DNA from: Ensifer adhaerens
Lineage (GTDB): Bacteria > Pseudomonadota > Alphaproteobacteria > Rhizobiales > Rhizobiaceae
NCBI RefSeq assembly: GCF_020035535.1
Contig: NZ_CP083350.1
Location: 1,870,501 to 1,934,500, forward strand
Length of the DNA stretch: 64,000 nt
Direction of reading: 5' to 3'
In this document: piece after piece, positions 17,777-26,831 of the stretch
Numbering within the stretch: the stretch's first letter is position 1
Layout: each line of letters starts with the position of its first letter
Notes under the pieces: generated by a model
What the model was told of the DNA's origin: nothing
Database searches by the model: none
The model's input: only the letters and a program-made list of their open reading frames with translations
Program-made: the position numbers and the translations under genes

Positions 17777-18789
17777 CACAGGCTCCCGTTCTCAAAGTCG
17801 AAAACCTGCAGACGCGCTTCAAGAGCGTGCAGCGAGGCAAATATGTACATGCCGTCGACGACGTCTCGATCGAGCTCTATCCGGGCGAGATCGTCGGTCT
17901 CGTCGGGGAATCCGGCTGCGGCAAGTCGACCCTTGGGCGCACCATCGTCGGGCTCGAGAAGGCGAGCAGCGGCCGCGTGCTGCTCGACGGCGTCGACCTC
18001 AGCGCTCTCTCCGGCGCAGCGCTGCGTGACAGCCGTCGGGCGCTGCAATACGTCTTCCAGGATCCCTATTCGTCCTTGAACGACCGCCAGACCGTGGGCG
18101 AGGCGATCGACGAAGCACTGGTGATTGCCGGCACACGGTCGCCGGAGGAGCGCGATCGTCGCACGAAGGAACTGCTGGATCAGGTCGGCCTCGCCTCTGT
18201 GGTCAGGGACCGCCACACGCGCGAGCTTTCGGGCGGGCAGCGTCAGCGCGTGGCAATCGCCAGATCGCTCGCGGTAAATCCGCGGGTGCTGATCTGCGAC
18301 GAACCCGTGAGCGCGCTCGATCTTTCGATCCGCGCGCAGGTGATGAACCTCTTCCTGCGGCTGCAGAAGGATCTCGGCGTCGCGTGCCTGTTCATCGCCC
18401 ATGACCTGGCGCTGGTCAGACAGGCTGCGTCGCGAGTCTATGTCATGTATCTCGGCAGGATCGTCGAACATGGCTCGTCGCGCGAACTTTACGACCGCCC
18501 GAGCCACCCCTATTCGCAGATGCTGCTGGCGTCGGCGCCCGAGGTGGATCCGCGGATCGAAAAGAACCGCAGGGGACCGCTGATGATCGGTGAGGTTCCG
18601 AGCCCAACAAATCCACCCTCCGGCTGCCGGTTCCGAACCCGCTGCCCGCTTGCCGTCGACGATTGCGCCAAGGCGATGCCGCCATCGCGGGTGCTTTCGC
18701 CGGGTCATACGGCGGCCTGCAGCTTCGCTGCCGACCTTCATCGCGGCAAGCGCTCGGCTCTCCTTCAGCAGGAGGTCTCGCCGGCATAG
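17773..18789 (+). CDS. ABC importer ATPase, NikE/DppF-like
   Basis: Second ATPase of the importer, 338 residues, forming a heterodimer with the preceding one. Walker A GESGCGKST, signature LSGGQRQR and Walker B LICDEPVSALD are intact, and the oligopeptide C-terminal domain is present. The start at 17773 overlaps the previous stop in an ATGA and has AAGGAAAGG upstream; the frame's earlier start at 17740 is not favoured. It is the last gene of the operon, followed by a terminator. Confidence 0.92.
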   Translation: MTQAPVLKVENLQTRFKSVQRGKYVHAVDDVSIELYPGEIVGLVGESGCGKSTLGRTIVGLEKASSGRVLLDGVDLSALSGAALRDSRRALQYVFQDPYSSLNDRQTVGEAIDEALVIAGTRSPEERDRRTKELLDQVGLASVVRDRHTRELSGGQRQRVAIARSLAVNPRVLICDEPVSALDLSIRAQVMNLFLRLQKDLGVACLFIAHDLALVRQAASRVYVMYLGRIVEHGSSRELYDRPSHPYSQMLLASAPEVDPRIEKNRRGPLMIGEVPSPTNPPSGCRFRTRCPLAVDDCAKAMPPSRVLSPGHTAACSFAADLHRGKRSALLQQEVSPA

Positions 18790-18874
18790 AGCCTATGCGA
18801 CGCTCGTCGATGCCTCCAGAGGCCGGCGGTGCTACAGAGTTCCCTCGCATCCTTTAAGCTGGGGATGCGCGCTT

Positions 18875-18904
18875 GCCCCGCCCTCGCGCGGGGCACTTTT
18901 TTTC
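18875..18904 (+). terminator. Rho-independent terminator of the nik-like operon
   Basis: Stem of TGCCCCG (18875-18881) and CGGGGCA (18890-18896) with an 8-base loop, followed by C and seven T. It lies 86 bp after the last ATPase stop codon and is correctly oriented to end the rightward operon. Confidence 0.8.
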
Positions 18905-18957
18905 GCGGATCGAGGCGTTGCTCGGGGCAGCCGATGGGCCGCCCGGGCGCGCCGGTG

Positions 18958-19741
18958 TCAGAGGCGAACGAGCATCTTGCCGGTGTTGGCGCCCTTGAAC
19001 AGGCCGACGAAGGCATCGGGCGCGTTCTCCAGCCCGTCGACGACGGTCTCGCGCAGATGGATCTTCCGTTCCTTGATCCAGGCGCTCATCTTGCGATCGA
19101 ACTCCGGGATGAGGTCGACATGATCGGAAACGATCAGCCCCTGCAGGCGGATGCGCTTCTCGATCGCTTGGAAGATGTTGCGCGGACCGGCGGCGCCGCC
19201 GGAATTGTAGCCGGTGATCATGCCGCAAAGTACGAAGCGGGCGTGGTCGTTGGCAAGCGCGAGCGCCGCTTCGAGATGGTCTCCGCCGACATTGTCGAAG
19301 TAGATGTCGATGCCGTCAGGTGCTGCGGCCGCGAGCGCTTCGGTCAGATCGGACGTCTCGCGATAGTTGATGACGGCGTCGGCGCCGATCTCGCTTCTGA
19401 GCCAGGTGGCCTTGTCCGACGTGTCGGCCGAGGCGATCACCCGCAGGCCGTTGAGCTTGGCGATCTGGGCGACGATGCTGCCGACGGCGCCGCTGGCGGC
19501 CGAGACGAATATGGTTTCGCCAGGCGCGGCATTGGCGATCCGCGTCAGCCCCACATAGGCGGTGAGGCCGGGAAAGCCGAGAGCCGCCGAGATAGGCCTG
19601 AGAGGGAAGGCCCGGCTCGATCCTGCGTGCCGTCGCTGCATCGATGACCGCATAGTCTCTCCACCCGACGAAATGTACGACGGCGTCGCCGAGCTCGGCA
19701 TCGAGGGTCTCAAGGGCAACCTCCATTCGCGCCGCCTGCAT
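18958..19741 (-). pseudogene. Decayed NADP-dependent oxidoreductase (CurA/PTGR-like)
   Basis: Remnant of a zinc-independent medium-chain reductase that reduces alkenals or enones with NADPH. The C-terminal two thirds are well preserved: the GFPGLTAYVGL segment, the NADPH-binding VSAASGAVGSIVAQIAKL and YFDNVGGDHLE. The part before it (DAVVHFVGWRDYAV, ending RRIEPG) is in another frame, joining only if one base is gained or lost near 19600. Roughly the first 90 residues of the family are absent; the fragment begins inside the end of the SRPBCC gene. Truncation plus frameshift means it is not functional as sequenced. Confidence 0.8.
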
Positions 19742-20237
19742 GGGCCTCGTCCTCGAGACGGGATGCTCCGAATTGGATCTGGGCCAGCCGATCCACGAGA
19801 CCGCGGCGGCCTCGCTCCATGACGACCCCGTGGTTCCAGCGGAAGACCGGTCTGAGAATGAAGGAAAGGCGGACCATCCAGGGTTTCGTGACCTCAACGA
19901 TCCAATCGTACCGAATGTGACAGCTGGCACCGTTGCCTTGCAACGTCCAGCGGCCGATGCCGTCGAGTTCGCCGATAGCCTTGCCTTCGATGAGCAAAGG
20001 CGGTTCGACCTTGACGGTCTCCATATCGAAGACCAGTTCGTAGGGCAGTGCCGTCGACCAGCGCATGCGACGCACGGCGCCGACGCCGCGCTCGTCGCCC
20101 TCCCGCAGTCGCGTGACCTGTTTCACCGACGGCCACCATTCGGGCCAGCGCTCGGCCGTTGCGAGTTCTCGCCACACATCCTCGAGAGAGGCGTCGACCG
20201 TCCATTCGGTGACAAGATGAAAATTGGTCGACGACAT
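19710..20237 (-). CDS. SRPBCC (polyketide cyclase/START-like) protein
   Basis: A 175-residue START-like protein with the typical opening TEWTVDASLEDVWRELATAERWPEWWPSV-type strand and helix (residues about 8-35) and a closing amphipathic helix. Start ATG 20237 is chosen because the larger open frame continues from antisense of the next gene. The C-terminal tail (about the last 20 residues) runs into the decayed oxidoreductase, so its natural end may have been altered by the same rearrangement. Ligand unknown. Confidence 0.75.
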   Translation of the reverse strand: MSSTNFHLVTEWTVDASLEDVWRELATAERWPEWWPSVKQVTRLREGDERGVGAVRRMRWSTALPYELVFDMETVKVEPPLLIEGKAIGELDGIGRWTLQGNGASCHIRYDWIVEVTKPWMVRLSFILRPVFRWNHGVVMERGRRGLVDRLAQIQFGASRLEDEAHAGGANGGCP

Positions 20238-20317
20238 CGCCGATCCCTCAGCAGGCAGATGCCTGAAGTATAACACGGCATGCGGACCTCGCGGCCCGCA
20301 TGCTTTGTTCCAGGCCG

Positions 20318-21694
20318 CTAAGCAGCCCGTGCTGCGGCGGCGAGCGGCTCGATGTCGTCGAGGACCTTGTCGCCGTTGTAGACGGTCTCGTCGAGAATGC
20401 CCTCGCGCTTGGCGACGATCGTCGGTACCAGCGCCTGGCCGGCGACGTTGACTGCCGTGCGGCCCATGTCGAGGATCGGGTCGATGGCGAGCAGCAGGCC
20501 CACACCTTCGAGCGGCAGCCCGAGCGTCGAAAGCGTCAGCGTCAGCATGACGGTCGCGCCAGTGAGGCCCGCGGTGGCGGCAGAGCCGAGCACCGAGACG
20601 AAGACGATCAGCACATATTCCTGGACGCCGAGCGGCAGGCCGAAGAATTGCGCGATGAAGATTGCCGAGATTGCCGGGTAGATCGCGGCGCAGCCGTCCA
20701 TCTTGGTGGTCGCGCCGAGCGGCACGGCGAAGGCGGCATATTCGCGCGGAACGCCGAGGCTCTTTTCGGTCACGGTTTCGGTAACGGGCAGGGTGCCGAC
20801 GGAGGAGCGCGAGACGAAGGCGAGCTGGATTGCCGGCCAGGCGCCGGCAAAGAAACGCGAGGGCTTCAGGCCGTGGCCGACGAGCAGCGCCGGATAGACG
20901 ACGAAGAGCACGATCGCGAGGCCGATATAGACGGCGGCGGCATACCAGCCGAGCTGCGCCAACGTTTCCCAGCCATATTGGGCGACGGCACGGCCGAGCA
21001 AGCCGATGGTGCCGATCGGCGTCAGGCGGATGACCCACCAGAGGATCTTGCGCACGATCGCAAGCAACGACTGGTTGAAGGCGAGGAACGGCTTGGCGGC
21101 GTCACCGACCTTGAGCGCAGCGGCGCCGACGGCGATCGAAACGACGAGGATCTGCAATACATTGAAGTTGAGCGAGGTGGTGGCGCCGGTATCGGCGACC
21201 TTGGTGCTGGCTTCGAGCCCGAGCATGTTGGCGGGCACCAAGCCCTTGAGGAAATCGAGCCATGAACCGGAATGGGAAGGCGCCTTCGCAGCCTCTTGCG
21301 AAACGGCCGAGCCCACGCCTGGCTGGAGGATGAGGCCGAGTGCGATCCCGATGACGACGGCGACCAGCGAGGTGATCGCGAACCAGAGAAGCGTCTGCCA
21401 GACGAGTTTGGCGGCATTCTGCAGCGTCGCCAGATTGGCGATCGAGGCGACGATCGCGGTAAAGACGAGCGGCGGCACGAGTGCGCGCAGAAGCTGGACG
21501 AAGATCGAGCCGATCGTCTGCAGGGTAACGGTCAACCAGTTGGCATTGCCGGCTGCGTCGGCGCCCATGTTGCGGGCGATGAGGCCGAGCAGCAGGCCGA
21601 TGACCATGGCTGCCAGGACCTGAAAGCCGAAGGAGGCGAAAATCGGCTTCTGTGAGGATTTGGTGGTTGCTTGGGACACGTCTTGCACTCTCAT
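20318..21694 (-). CDS. Dicarboxylate/amino acid:cation symporter (DAACS family)
   Basis: Inner-membrane sodium- or proton-coupled symporter of 458 residues, the usual GltP/DctA length. Landmarks are the opening helix of the transport domain, the serine-rich re-entrant loop FVSRSSVGTLPVT, the TTKMDGCAAIYPA motif of TM7, and ILDMGRTAVNVAGQ in the last helix, whose Asp and Arg contact the substrate. The SRSSVGTLP form (instead of SSSAATLP) is seen in the symporters of mixed specificity. Glutamate, aspartate, serine or C4-dicarboxylates are all possible. Confidence 0.88.
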   Translation of the reverse strand: MRVQDVSQATTKSSQKPIFASFGFQVLAAMVIGLLLGLIARNMGADAAGNANWLTVTLQTIGSIFVQLLRALVPPLVFTAIVASIANLATLQNAAKLVWQTLLWFAITSLVAVVIGIALGLILQPGVGSAVSQEAAKAPSHSGSWLDFLKGLVPANMLGLEASTKVADTGATTSLNFNVLQILVVSIAVGAAALKVGDAAKPFLAFNQSLLAIVRKILWWVIRLTPIGTIGLLGRAVAQYGWETLAQLGWYAAAVYIGLAIVLFVVYPALLVGHGLKPSRFFAGAWPAIQLAFVSRSSVGTLPVTETVTEKSLGVPREYAAFAVPLGATTKMDGCAAIYPAISAIFIAQFFGLPLGVQEYVLIVFVSVLGSAATAGLTGATVMLTLTLSTLGLPLEGVGLLLAIDPILDMGRTAVNVAGQALVPTIVAKREGILDETVYNGDKVLDDIEPLAAAARAA

Positions 21695-22230
21695 TGAACG
21701 GCGGCGGCCGCATTTTTAGGCAACGGTCGCCGCAAGTGCCCAAGAAATAGTCGAGTGCCTGCTTCGGGATAAGAAACCCTTTGGCTCGAAAACCACTCAG
21801 AGTGGAATAATTTCCCCGACGCGATTGTGCCCGACGACTACTCGGATCTCACGGAGAGGCTGTGCTTCGGCCGAAGCGACGCATGCGGCGTCGACTTTGC
21901 GCGTTCGCCTGGGTGGCGGGAGTAGCGATGGAGAGCTGCCGAATAGCTCAACCCGTCGGGTCCGCTCCTGCAAAACTTTCGCCGCATCCCCTTTCTTACA
22001 AGCCTTCGCTTCCAGGCATGCGGCGACTGATCCCGCTTTCTGGGTTTGCGTCGAAAATCATTTCACTTGTCTCGGGCGCTTACGAAATACTAGTTCTCTA
22101 TAAACATTATGGATAATGTACCTTGTCTGTATGGCAACGAGGTGTTGGGTCTGGCCGCAGACAGCCCTTCATCGCCAGGGTCGGGGCGTTTGGCCCCATG
22201 AGTTTGCAGCGAGAAGAGGAGAGGATTGAG
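21695..22230. promoter_or_regulatory. Intergenic control region before the monooxygenase/SsuABC-like operon
   Basis: About 535 bp between divergent genes with no supported coding region. It contains two exact palindromes: CCACTCAGAGTGG at 21793-21805, nearer the symporter gene, and ACATTATGGATAATGT at 22104-22119, 111 bp before the monooxygenase start. The latter lies in an AT-rich stretch that resembles a promoter. Confidence 0.5.
22104..22119. promoter_or_regulatory. Palindromic operator candidate upstream of the monooxygenase operon
   Basis: ACATTATGGATAATGT has perfect 7-base arms around a 2-base centre, in AT-rich sequence 111 bp before the first gene. No regulator is encoded next to the operon, so the binding protein is unknown. 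Confidence 0.45.
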
Positions 22231-23583
22231 ATGACACGCAAGATCCGGCTTGGAGCATTTCTTCCCGGTGGCGGACAGCATATCGCCGCCTGGCGCCACC
22301 CCGACCAACCCGCCGACGGGGCGACCAGTTTCGAATTTCACAGGCAGCTGGCGCTGACGGCCGAACGCGGCCTGTTCGATGCGTATTTTCTCGCCGACGG
22401 GCTGGCGATCGGCTTTGGCGGCGCGCGTGAAGGCGGCAATGCCCGCGTGGCGGGCTTCGAGCCGGTGACGCTGTTCTCGGCACTGGCGCCGCTTACCACC
22501 CATCTCGGCTTCATTGCCACCTCGTCGACGACCTATGAGGAGCCCTACACCACCGCGCGCAAATTCGCGTCGCTTGATCTCATTTCCGGTGGCCGCGCCG
22601 GCTGGAACGTGGTGACGACAACGGGCGATCCGACGGCGCAGAACTTCAATCGCGATACGCAGCTTCCGCATGCGGAGCGCTACCGCCGTGCAGCCGAACA
22701 TGTGGACGTCGTCAAGAAGCTCTGGGACAGTTTCGAGGACGACACCTTCATCCGCGACAAGGAAACGGGTGTCTTCTTCGACCCGGCGAAGCTGCACGAC
22801 ACGGATCACCGCGGCGATCATTTCAAGGTCCGCGGCCCGCTCAACATCTCGCGCTCGCCACAGGGCTACCCTGTCATCGTGCAGGCCGGCCAGTCCGATG
22901 ACGGACGCGGGCTGGCCGCGGCGACCGCGGAGGTAATCTTCACCGCGCACCAGCATATCGAGACGGCGCAGGAATTCTACCGTGACATCAAGGCCCGCGC
23001 CCGCGGTCTTGGTCGCAACCCGGACCATATCCTGGTCATGCCGGGCGTCTCTCCGTTCGTCGGCCGGACGGAGGCCGAGGCGCGCGAGAAGTACGAACGC
23101 CTGACCTCGCTCATCGTCGAAGAAGACGGCATCGGACTGCTCAATGGCCTGACCGGCGGGACGCTCGATCTTCATGGCTACGATCTCGATGGGCCGCTGC
23201 CGCCGGCGCCGCCGACCGAGGGCATGAAAAGCCGCCAGGCGCTGATCCGCCAGATCGCCGACGAGAACAACTTCAGCATTCGCCAGCTTTATCAATGGAT
23301 TGCATCGGCGCGTGGCCACTACACGATTGTCGGCTCGGCCGAACAGATCGCCGATACCCTGCAGGAGTGGTTCGAAAACGAAGCGGCCGATGGCTTCAAC
23401 ATCCTGCCGCCCTGGTTCCCGACCGCGCTTGACGACTTTGTCGAGCTGGTGATCCCGGAACTGCAGCGCCGCGGGATTTTCCGCACGGCATACGAGGGCC
23501 GGACACTCCGCGAAAACCTCGGCCTGCCCGTTCCTGTCAACCGCTGGGCCGCCGCGCGATCGGCCGTTCAGGCAGCAGAATGA
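22231..23583 (+). CDS. LLM-class flavin-dependent monooxygenase (NtaA/SnaA/DszA-type)
   Basis: Bacterial luciferase-like monooxygenase of 450 residues using reduced FMN from a separate reductase. The NtaA/DszA subtype is shown by LGAFLPGGGQHIAAWRHP near the start, the FIATSSTTYEEPYTTARKFASLD strand region, and SGGRAGWNVVTT. The start ATG 22231 follows GAGGAGAGG; the open frame's earlier start at 22123 is not used. It is followed after 9 bp by an SsuABC-like importer, so it probably breaks a C-S or C-N bond in the imported compound, most likely an organosulfur source. No flavin reductase gene is adjacent. Confidence 0.88.
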   Translation: MTRKIRLGAFLPGGGQHIAAWRHPDQPADGATSFEFHRQLALTAERGLFDAYFLADGLAIGFGGAREGGNARVAGFEPVTLFSALAPLTTHLGFIATSSTTYEEPYTTARKFASLDLISGGRAGWNVVTTTGDPTAQNFNRDTQLPHAERYRRAAEHVDVVKKLWDSFEDDTFIRDKETGVFFDPAKLHDTDHRGDHFKVRGPLNISRSPQGYPVIVQAGQSDDGRGLAAATAEVIFTAHQHIETAQEFYRDIKARARGLGRNPDHILVMPGVSPFVGRTEAEAREKYERLTSLIVEEDGIGLLNGLTGGTLDLHGYDLDGPLPPAPPTEGMKSRQALIRQIADENNFSIRQLYQWIASARGHYTIVGSAEQIADTLQEWFENEAADGFNILPPWFPTALDDFVELVIPELQRRGIFRTAYEGRTLRENLGLPVPVNRWAAARSAVQAAE

Positions 23584-23592
23584 GGTACGATC

Positions 23593-24456
23593 ATGTCCTA
23601 TGAACACGTCAACACATCGCTTGCCGCAAGTTTTGGACTTGGCCGTGCCGAGGGGCAGACCCCCACTGCTCTCCGGGCCATCGTTTCCCGCTGGCGCGCC
23701 CTGTTTGGGTCGATCGTGGCGCGCTATGGCGTGGTGCTCGGCTTTCTCGCCTTCTGGCAGCTTTCCAGCACGCTGGGCTGGGTCAACCCGGCGGTCTTTC
23801 CACCCCTCGATGTGATCCTGTCGGCGCTCTGGGGTGCTCTTGCCAGTGGCGCGCTGCTGGACGATATCGCCATCAGCCTGCAGCGATCGGGGATCGCCTT
23901 TGCGGCAGCCGTTGTCGTCGGCATCCCGCTCGGCCTGTTCATGGGCCAGGTGCGGCTGGTCGAACAGGCGCTCGATCCCATCCTGCAGCTCTTCCGCCAG
24001 ACGTCGGCCCTGGCGCTCTATCCGGTCTTCATCCTGCTGCTCGGCCTCGGCGAGACTTCAAAGGTCTTCGTGATCTTCTGGGCGACGCTGTTTCCGCTCC
24101 TGCTGTCCACCATCGGTGGCGTCAAGGAGGTCGACAGGAAGCTGATCGAGATGGCCCGGACCTATGGCGCCGGACCGCTCACCGTCTTCCGCCGGGTAGT
24201 GCTGCCCGCCTCGGTGCCGGCGATCTTCGTCGGCTTGCGCCTTTCGGCCACCACGGCCCTTTTGCTGCTGATCGCTGCCGAGATGATCGGCGCGAACAAG
24301 GGCATCGGGTTCCAGGTCATGAATGCGCAGTACAATTTCCAGATCCCGCTGATGTTCGCCGCAATCCTGCTGCTCGCCCTGCTTGGGCTCGCCGCCAACG
24401 CGCTGCTCGTTCTGCTCCAGCGCAACCTTTGCCGTTGGTCGCAGCCCAACGCCTGA
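23593..24456 (+). CDS. ABC importer permease, SsuC/TauC-like
   Basis: Inner-membrane permease of 287 residues of the nitrate/sulfonate/taurine type with six helices. The docking loop is around EMARTYGAGPLTVFRRVVLPASVPAIFVGLR, residues about 180-210, the form typical of SsuC. Start ATG 23593 follows GAGGTACG. It is the second gene of the monooxygenase operon. Confidence 0.9.
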   Translation: MSYEHVNTSLAASFGLGRAEGQTPTALRAIVSRWRALFGSIVARYGVVLGFLAFWQLSSTLGWVNPAVFPPLDVILSALWGALASGALLDDIAISLQRSGIAFAAAVVVGIPLGLFMGQVRLVEQALDPILQLFRQTSALALYPVFILLLGLGETSKVFVIFWATLFPLLLSTIGGVKEVDRKLIEMARTYGAGPLTVFRRVVLPASVPAIFVGLRLSATTALLLLIAAEMIGANKGIGFQVMNAQYNFQIPLMFAAILLLALLGLAANALLVLLQRNLCRWSQPNA

Positions 24457-24494
24457 TCGTCACCTCCCATTCTCATCTGCGAAAGGATAACGCG

Positions 24495-25478
24495 ATGACT
24501 TTCCACCCCCGCAATCTTCTTCTGTCCGCCGCAATCACCCTCGGCCTAGCCGCACCGGCGGCGGCCGCTGACGAAGTGAAGCTGCGCTACCTTGCGAGCC
24601 AGGGCGGCCTGTCGGCTCATGAACTCGCCCAGGAGCTCGGCTATTTCGATGGGACCGGGATCACCATCGAGAACATCGGCTACGCGATAGGCGGCCCGGC
24701 CTCGCTGATCGCGCTTGCTTCCGGCGATGTCGAGATCGGCAGTGCGGCCACCTCCGCCGTGCTGAACTCCATCATCAGCGGCAATGAGTTCGTCGCCGCC
24801 TATCCTTCGAACGGCATCAATAACGAGGTGCAGTCGATCTTCTACGTGCTGGAAGACAGCCCGATCAAGAGCATCAAGGACATCGCCGGCAAGAGCATTG
24901 CTGTCAACACGCTCGGCGCGCATCTCGATTACACGATCCGCGAAGCGTTGCATTCGGTCGGCCTGCCGACGGACGCTGCCAACCAGGTGGTCGTCCCCGG
25001 TCCGCAGCTCGAGCAGGTGCTGCGTTCCGGCCAGGTGGATATTTCCGCTTTCGGCTATTGGCAGACGACCTTCGAGGGCGCGGCGCGCAAGAACGGCGGC
25101 CTGCGTGCGATCTTCGACGATACCGACGTGCTCGGGGAAATCGCCGGCGGATTCGTGGTGCTTCGCCGGGATTTCGTCAAGGCGCATCCCGATGCCGCCA
25201 AGACCTTCGTCCTGCAGTCGGCCCGCGCGCTCGACTACGCGCGTGAACATCCCGAAGAAACCAAGAAGATCCTGGCCAAGGCATTGCAGGCGCGCGGCGA
25301 AAATCCTGAGATCGCCCAGTACTTCCGCGGCTACGGGGTGCGGGTGGGTGGTCTTCCGGTCGAGCGCGACCTTCAGTTCTGGATCGACGTTCTGGTGCGT
25401 GAAGGCAAGCTCAAGGAAGGCCAGTTGACGCCGAAGGACGTGCTCTTTGCCGTCGACGGCCTGTCGGTCAGCAACTGA
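24495..25478 (+). CDS. ABC importer substrate-binding protein, SsuA/TauA-like
   Basis: Periplasmic protein of 327 residues. A Sec signal peptide (RNLLLSAAITLGLAAPAAAA) should be cut after about residue 24. The remainder is the two-lobed NMT1/SsuA fold (GGPASLIALASGDVEIGSA, then AGKSIAVNTLGAHLDYTIREAL). ATG 24495 is chosen for GAAAGGATAA upstream and the complete signal. In the operon it supplies substrate to the adjacent permease and ATPase; a sulfonate or related compound is likely. Confidence 0.9.
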   Translation: MTFHPRNLLLSAAITLGLAAPAAAADEVKLRYLASQGGLSAHELAQELGYFDGTGITIENIGYAIGGPASLIALASGDVEIGSAATSAVLNSIISGNEFVAAYPSNGINNEVQSIFYVLEDSPIKSIKDIAGKSIAVNTLGAHLDYTIREALHSVGLPTDAANQVVVPGPQLEQVLRSGQVDISAFGYWQTTFEGAARKNGGLRAIFDDTDVLGEIAGGFVVLRRDFVKAHPDAAKTFVLQSARALDYAREHPEETKKILAKALQARGENPEIAQYFRGYGVRVGGLPVERDLQFWIDVLVREGKLKEGQLTPKDVLFAVDGLSVSN

Positions 25479-25487
25479 GGACCGGCC

Positions 25488-26258
25488 ATGAGCGTTTCCC
25501 CGAACCTTCGTCGTGGAGAGGTGGCGATCCGCCATCTCTCCAAATCCTACCGCCTGAACGGCACGCCGTTGCCCGTTCTCAGAGACATCAACCTCAACAT
25601 CCGGTCCGGTGAGACGCTCGCCATCGTCGGCGCCAGCGGCTCGGGCAAGACGACGCTGTTGCGGGTGCTGGCGGGGCTCGAGGATCCGGATGCGGGAGAG
25701 GTGCTGATCGACGGCAAGTTGACGAGAGGCGTCGGCACCGACCGTGCGGTCATCTTCCAGGAGCCGCGGCTGCTGCCCTGGCTGACGGTGCTCGACAACG
25801 TGGGCTTTGGACTGGAGACGCAGGGGCTCCCCCGCGGCGAAGCGCGGGACCGGGCACGACGCTATGTACAACTCGTCGGCCTGCAGCAGTTCGAGAGCGC
25901 CTATCCGCGGCAACTCTCCGGCGGCATGGCGCAGCGCGTCGGCATTGCCCGGGCGCTCGCGGTCCAGCCCGAAATCCTGCTTCTCGACGAGCCGCTGGGC
26001 GCGCTCGACGCGATGACCAAGATCAGTATGCAGCAGGAATTGGCGCGGATCTGGCGGGATGAGGATGTGACGACGGTGCTCGTCACCCACGATCTCGAGG
26101 AAGCGATCTACCTCGCCGACCGTATCCTGATCCTGCCACGCGAGAAGGGCGGTGAACCAAGGCTGATCGAGATCGACCTGCCGCGCCCACGCGATCGCAG
26201 CGCGCCCGAATTCGTCCGCCATCGCGAGGAACTGCTCAACCTCTTCGGTCTGCACTGA
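25488..26258 (+). CDS. ABC importer ATPase, SsuB/TauB-like
   Basis: Cytoplasmic ATPase of 256 residues. Walker A is GASGSGKTT, the Q-loop is in IFQEPRLLPW (typical of SsuB/NrtD), the signature is LSGGMAQR and Walker B is ILLLDEPLGALD, all intact. It lies 9 bp after the binding-protein gene and ends the importer operon. Confidence 0.93.
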   Translation: MSVSPNLRRGEVAIRHLSKSYRLNGTPLPVLRDINLNIRSGETLAIVGASGSGKTTLLRVLAGLEDPDAGEVLIDGKLTRGVGTDRAVIFQEPRLLPWLTVLDNVGFGLETQGLPRGEARDRARRYVQLVGLQQFESAYPRQLSGGMAQRVGIARALAVQPEILLLDEPLGALDAMTKISMQQELARIWRDEDVTTVLVTHDLEEAIYLADRILILPREKGGEPRLIEIDLPRPRDRSAPEFVRHREELLNLFGLH

Positions 26259-26355
26259 GGCTTCGGCGGAACGGTTGCAGCGATCAGGCGTTTATCTCTC
26301 GATGGCAGCATTCGACAGGATGGGCCGGATGCCGAGCCGAGACAGGAGCAACGCC

Positions 26356-26730
26356 ATGAAGCTTTCGAAGGGAATGTCATTCGCCGCAATCGTCTTCGCC
26401 TTTGGCGCGGCAGCACCGGCGATGGCCAACGGTTTCTACACCGGTATCGACCCGCACAATCCGCCGGGCACCCAGAACAGGGTTCTCTATGGGCAACCCT
26501 ACTATGTCGAACCCGCGCCCGGCCCGGTCTATGTCGAGCCTGTTCAGCCGCAGGTTTATGTCGATCCGATGCCGACCGGCAGCATCTATGTCGAACCAGC
26601 GCCCGGTTACGTCTATCGCCCGCCGGCCCGCACCTTGGGCGACGCCCGCCAGCGCTACACGGGTGAGTATCAGAGTGGCGGCGAGGGCGACTACTACCTC
26701 GGCGTCGCGCATCCGCCACAGGTTCCCTAA
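26356..26730 (+). CDS. Small exported Tyr/Pro-rich repeat protein
   Basis: A 124-residue protein of unknown function. A Sec signal (MKLSKGMSFAAIVFAFGAAA, cleavage near AMA-NG) is followed by repeats of the form YVEPAPGPV, YVEPVQPQV, YVDPMPTGSI and YVEPAPGYV at residues about 50-90. Start ATG 26356 has AGGAG upstream; the frame's earlier codon at 26275 is unlikely. The low-complexity Tyr-Val-Glu-Pro core suggests an extracytoplasmic surface or wall-associated protein. It is nearly 100 bp after the importer and convergent with the cyclase. Confidence 0.7.
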   Translation: MKLSKGMSFAAIVFAFGAAAPAMANGFYTGIDPHNPPGTQNRVLYGQPYYVEPAPGPVYVEPVQPQVYVDPMPTGSIYVEPAPGYVYRPPARTLGDARQRYTGEYQSGGEGDYYLGVAHPPQVP

Positions 26731-26767
26731 GCCCGTTGCCGCGGATCCAATCGACAGTGCTGAAGCA

Positions 26768-26795
26768 GACGCGTGGGATGAGGTTTCCACGCGTC
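26768..26795. terminator. Hairpin between convergent genes
   Basis: Arms GACGCGTGG (26768-26776) and CCACGCGTC (26787-26795) form a perfect 9-bp stem with a 10-base loop between the convergent small exported-protein gene and the cyclase-TPR gene. There is no T run, so it may be a Rho-assisted or transcript-end structure. Confidence 0.5.
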
Positions 26796-26831
26796 CCCCC
26801 TGTCGTTACGCACGTCTGCCTGGAGCATCGC

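Noticed and set aside
20237-21038. Extension of the SRPBCC gene to 21038
   Set aside because: The added 270 residues are antisense to the symporter gene and are Arg-rich low-complexity; ATG 20237 gives the family start.
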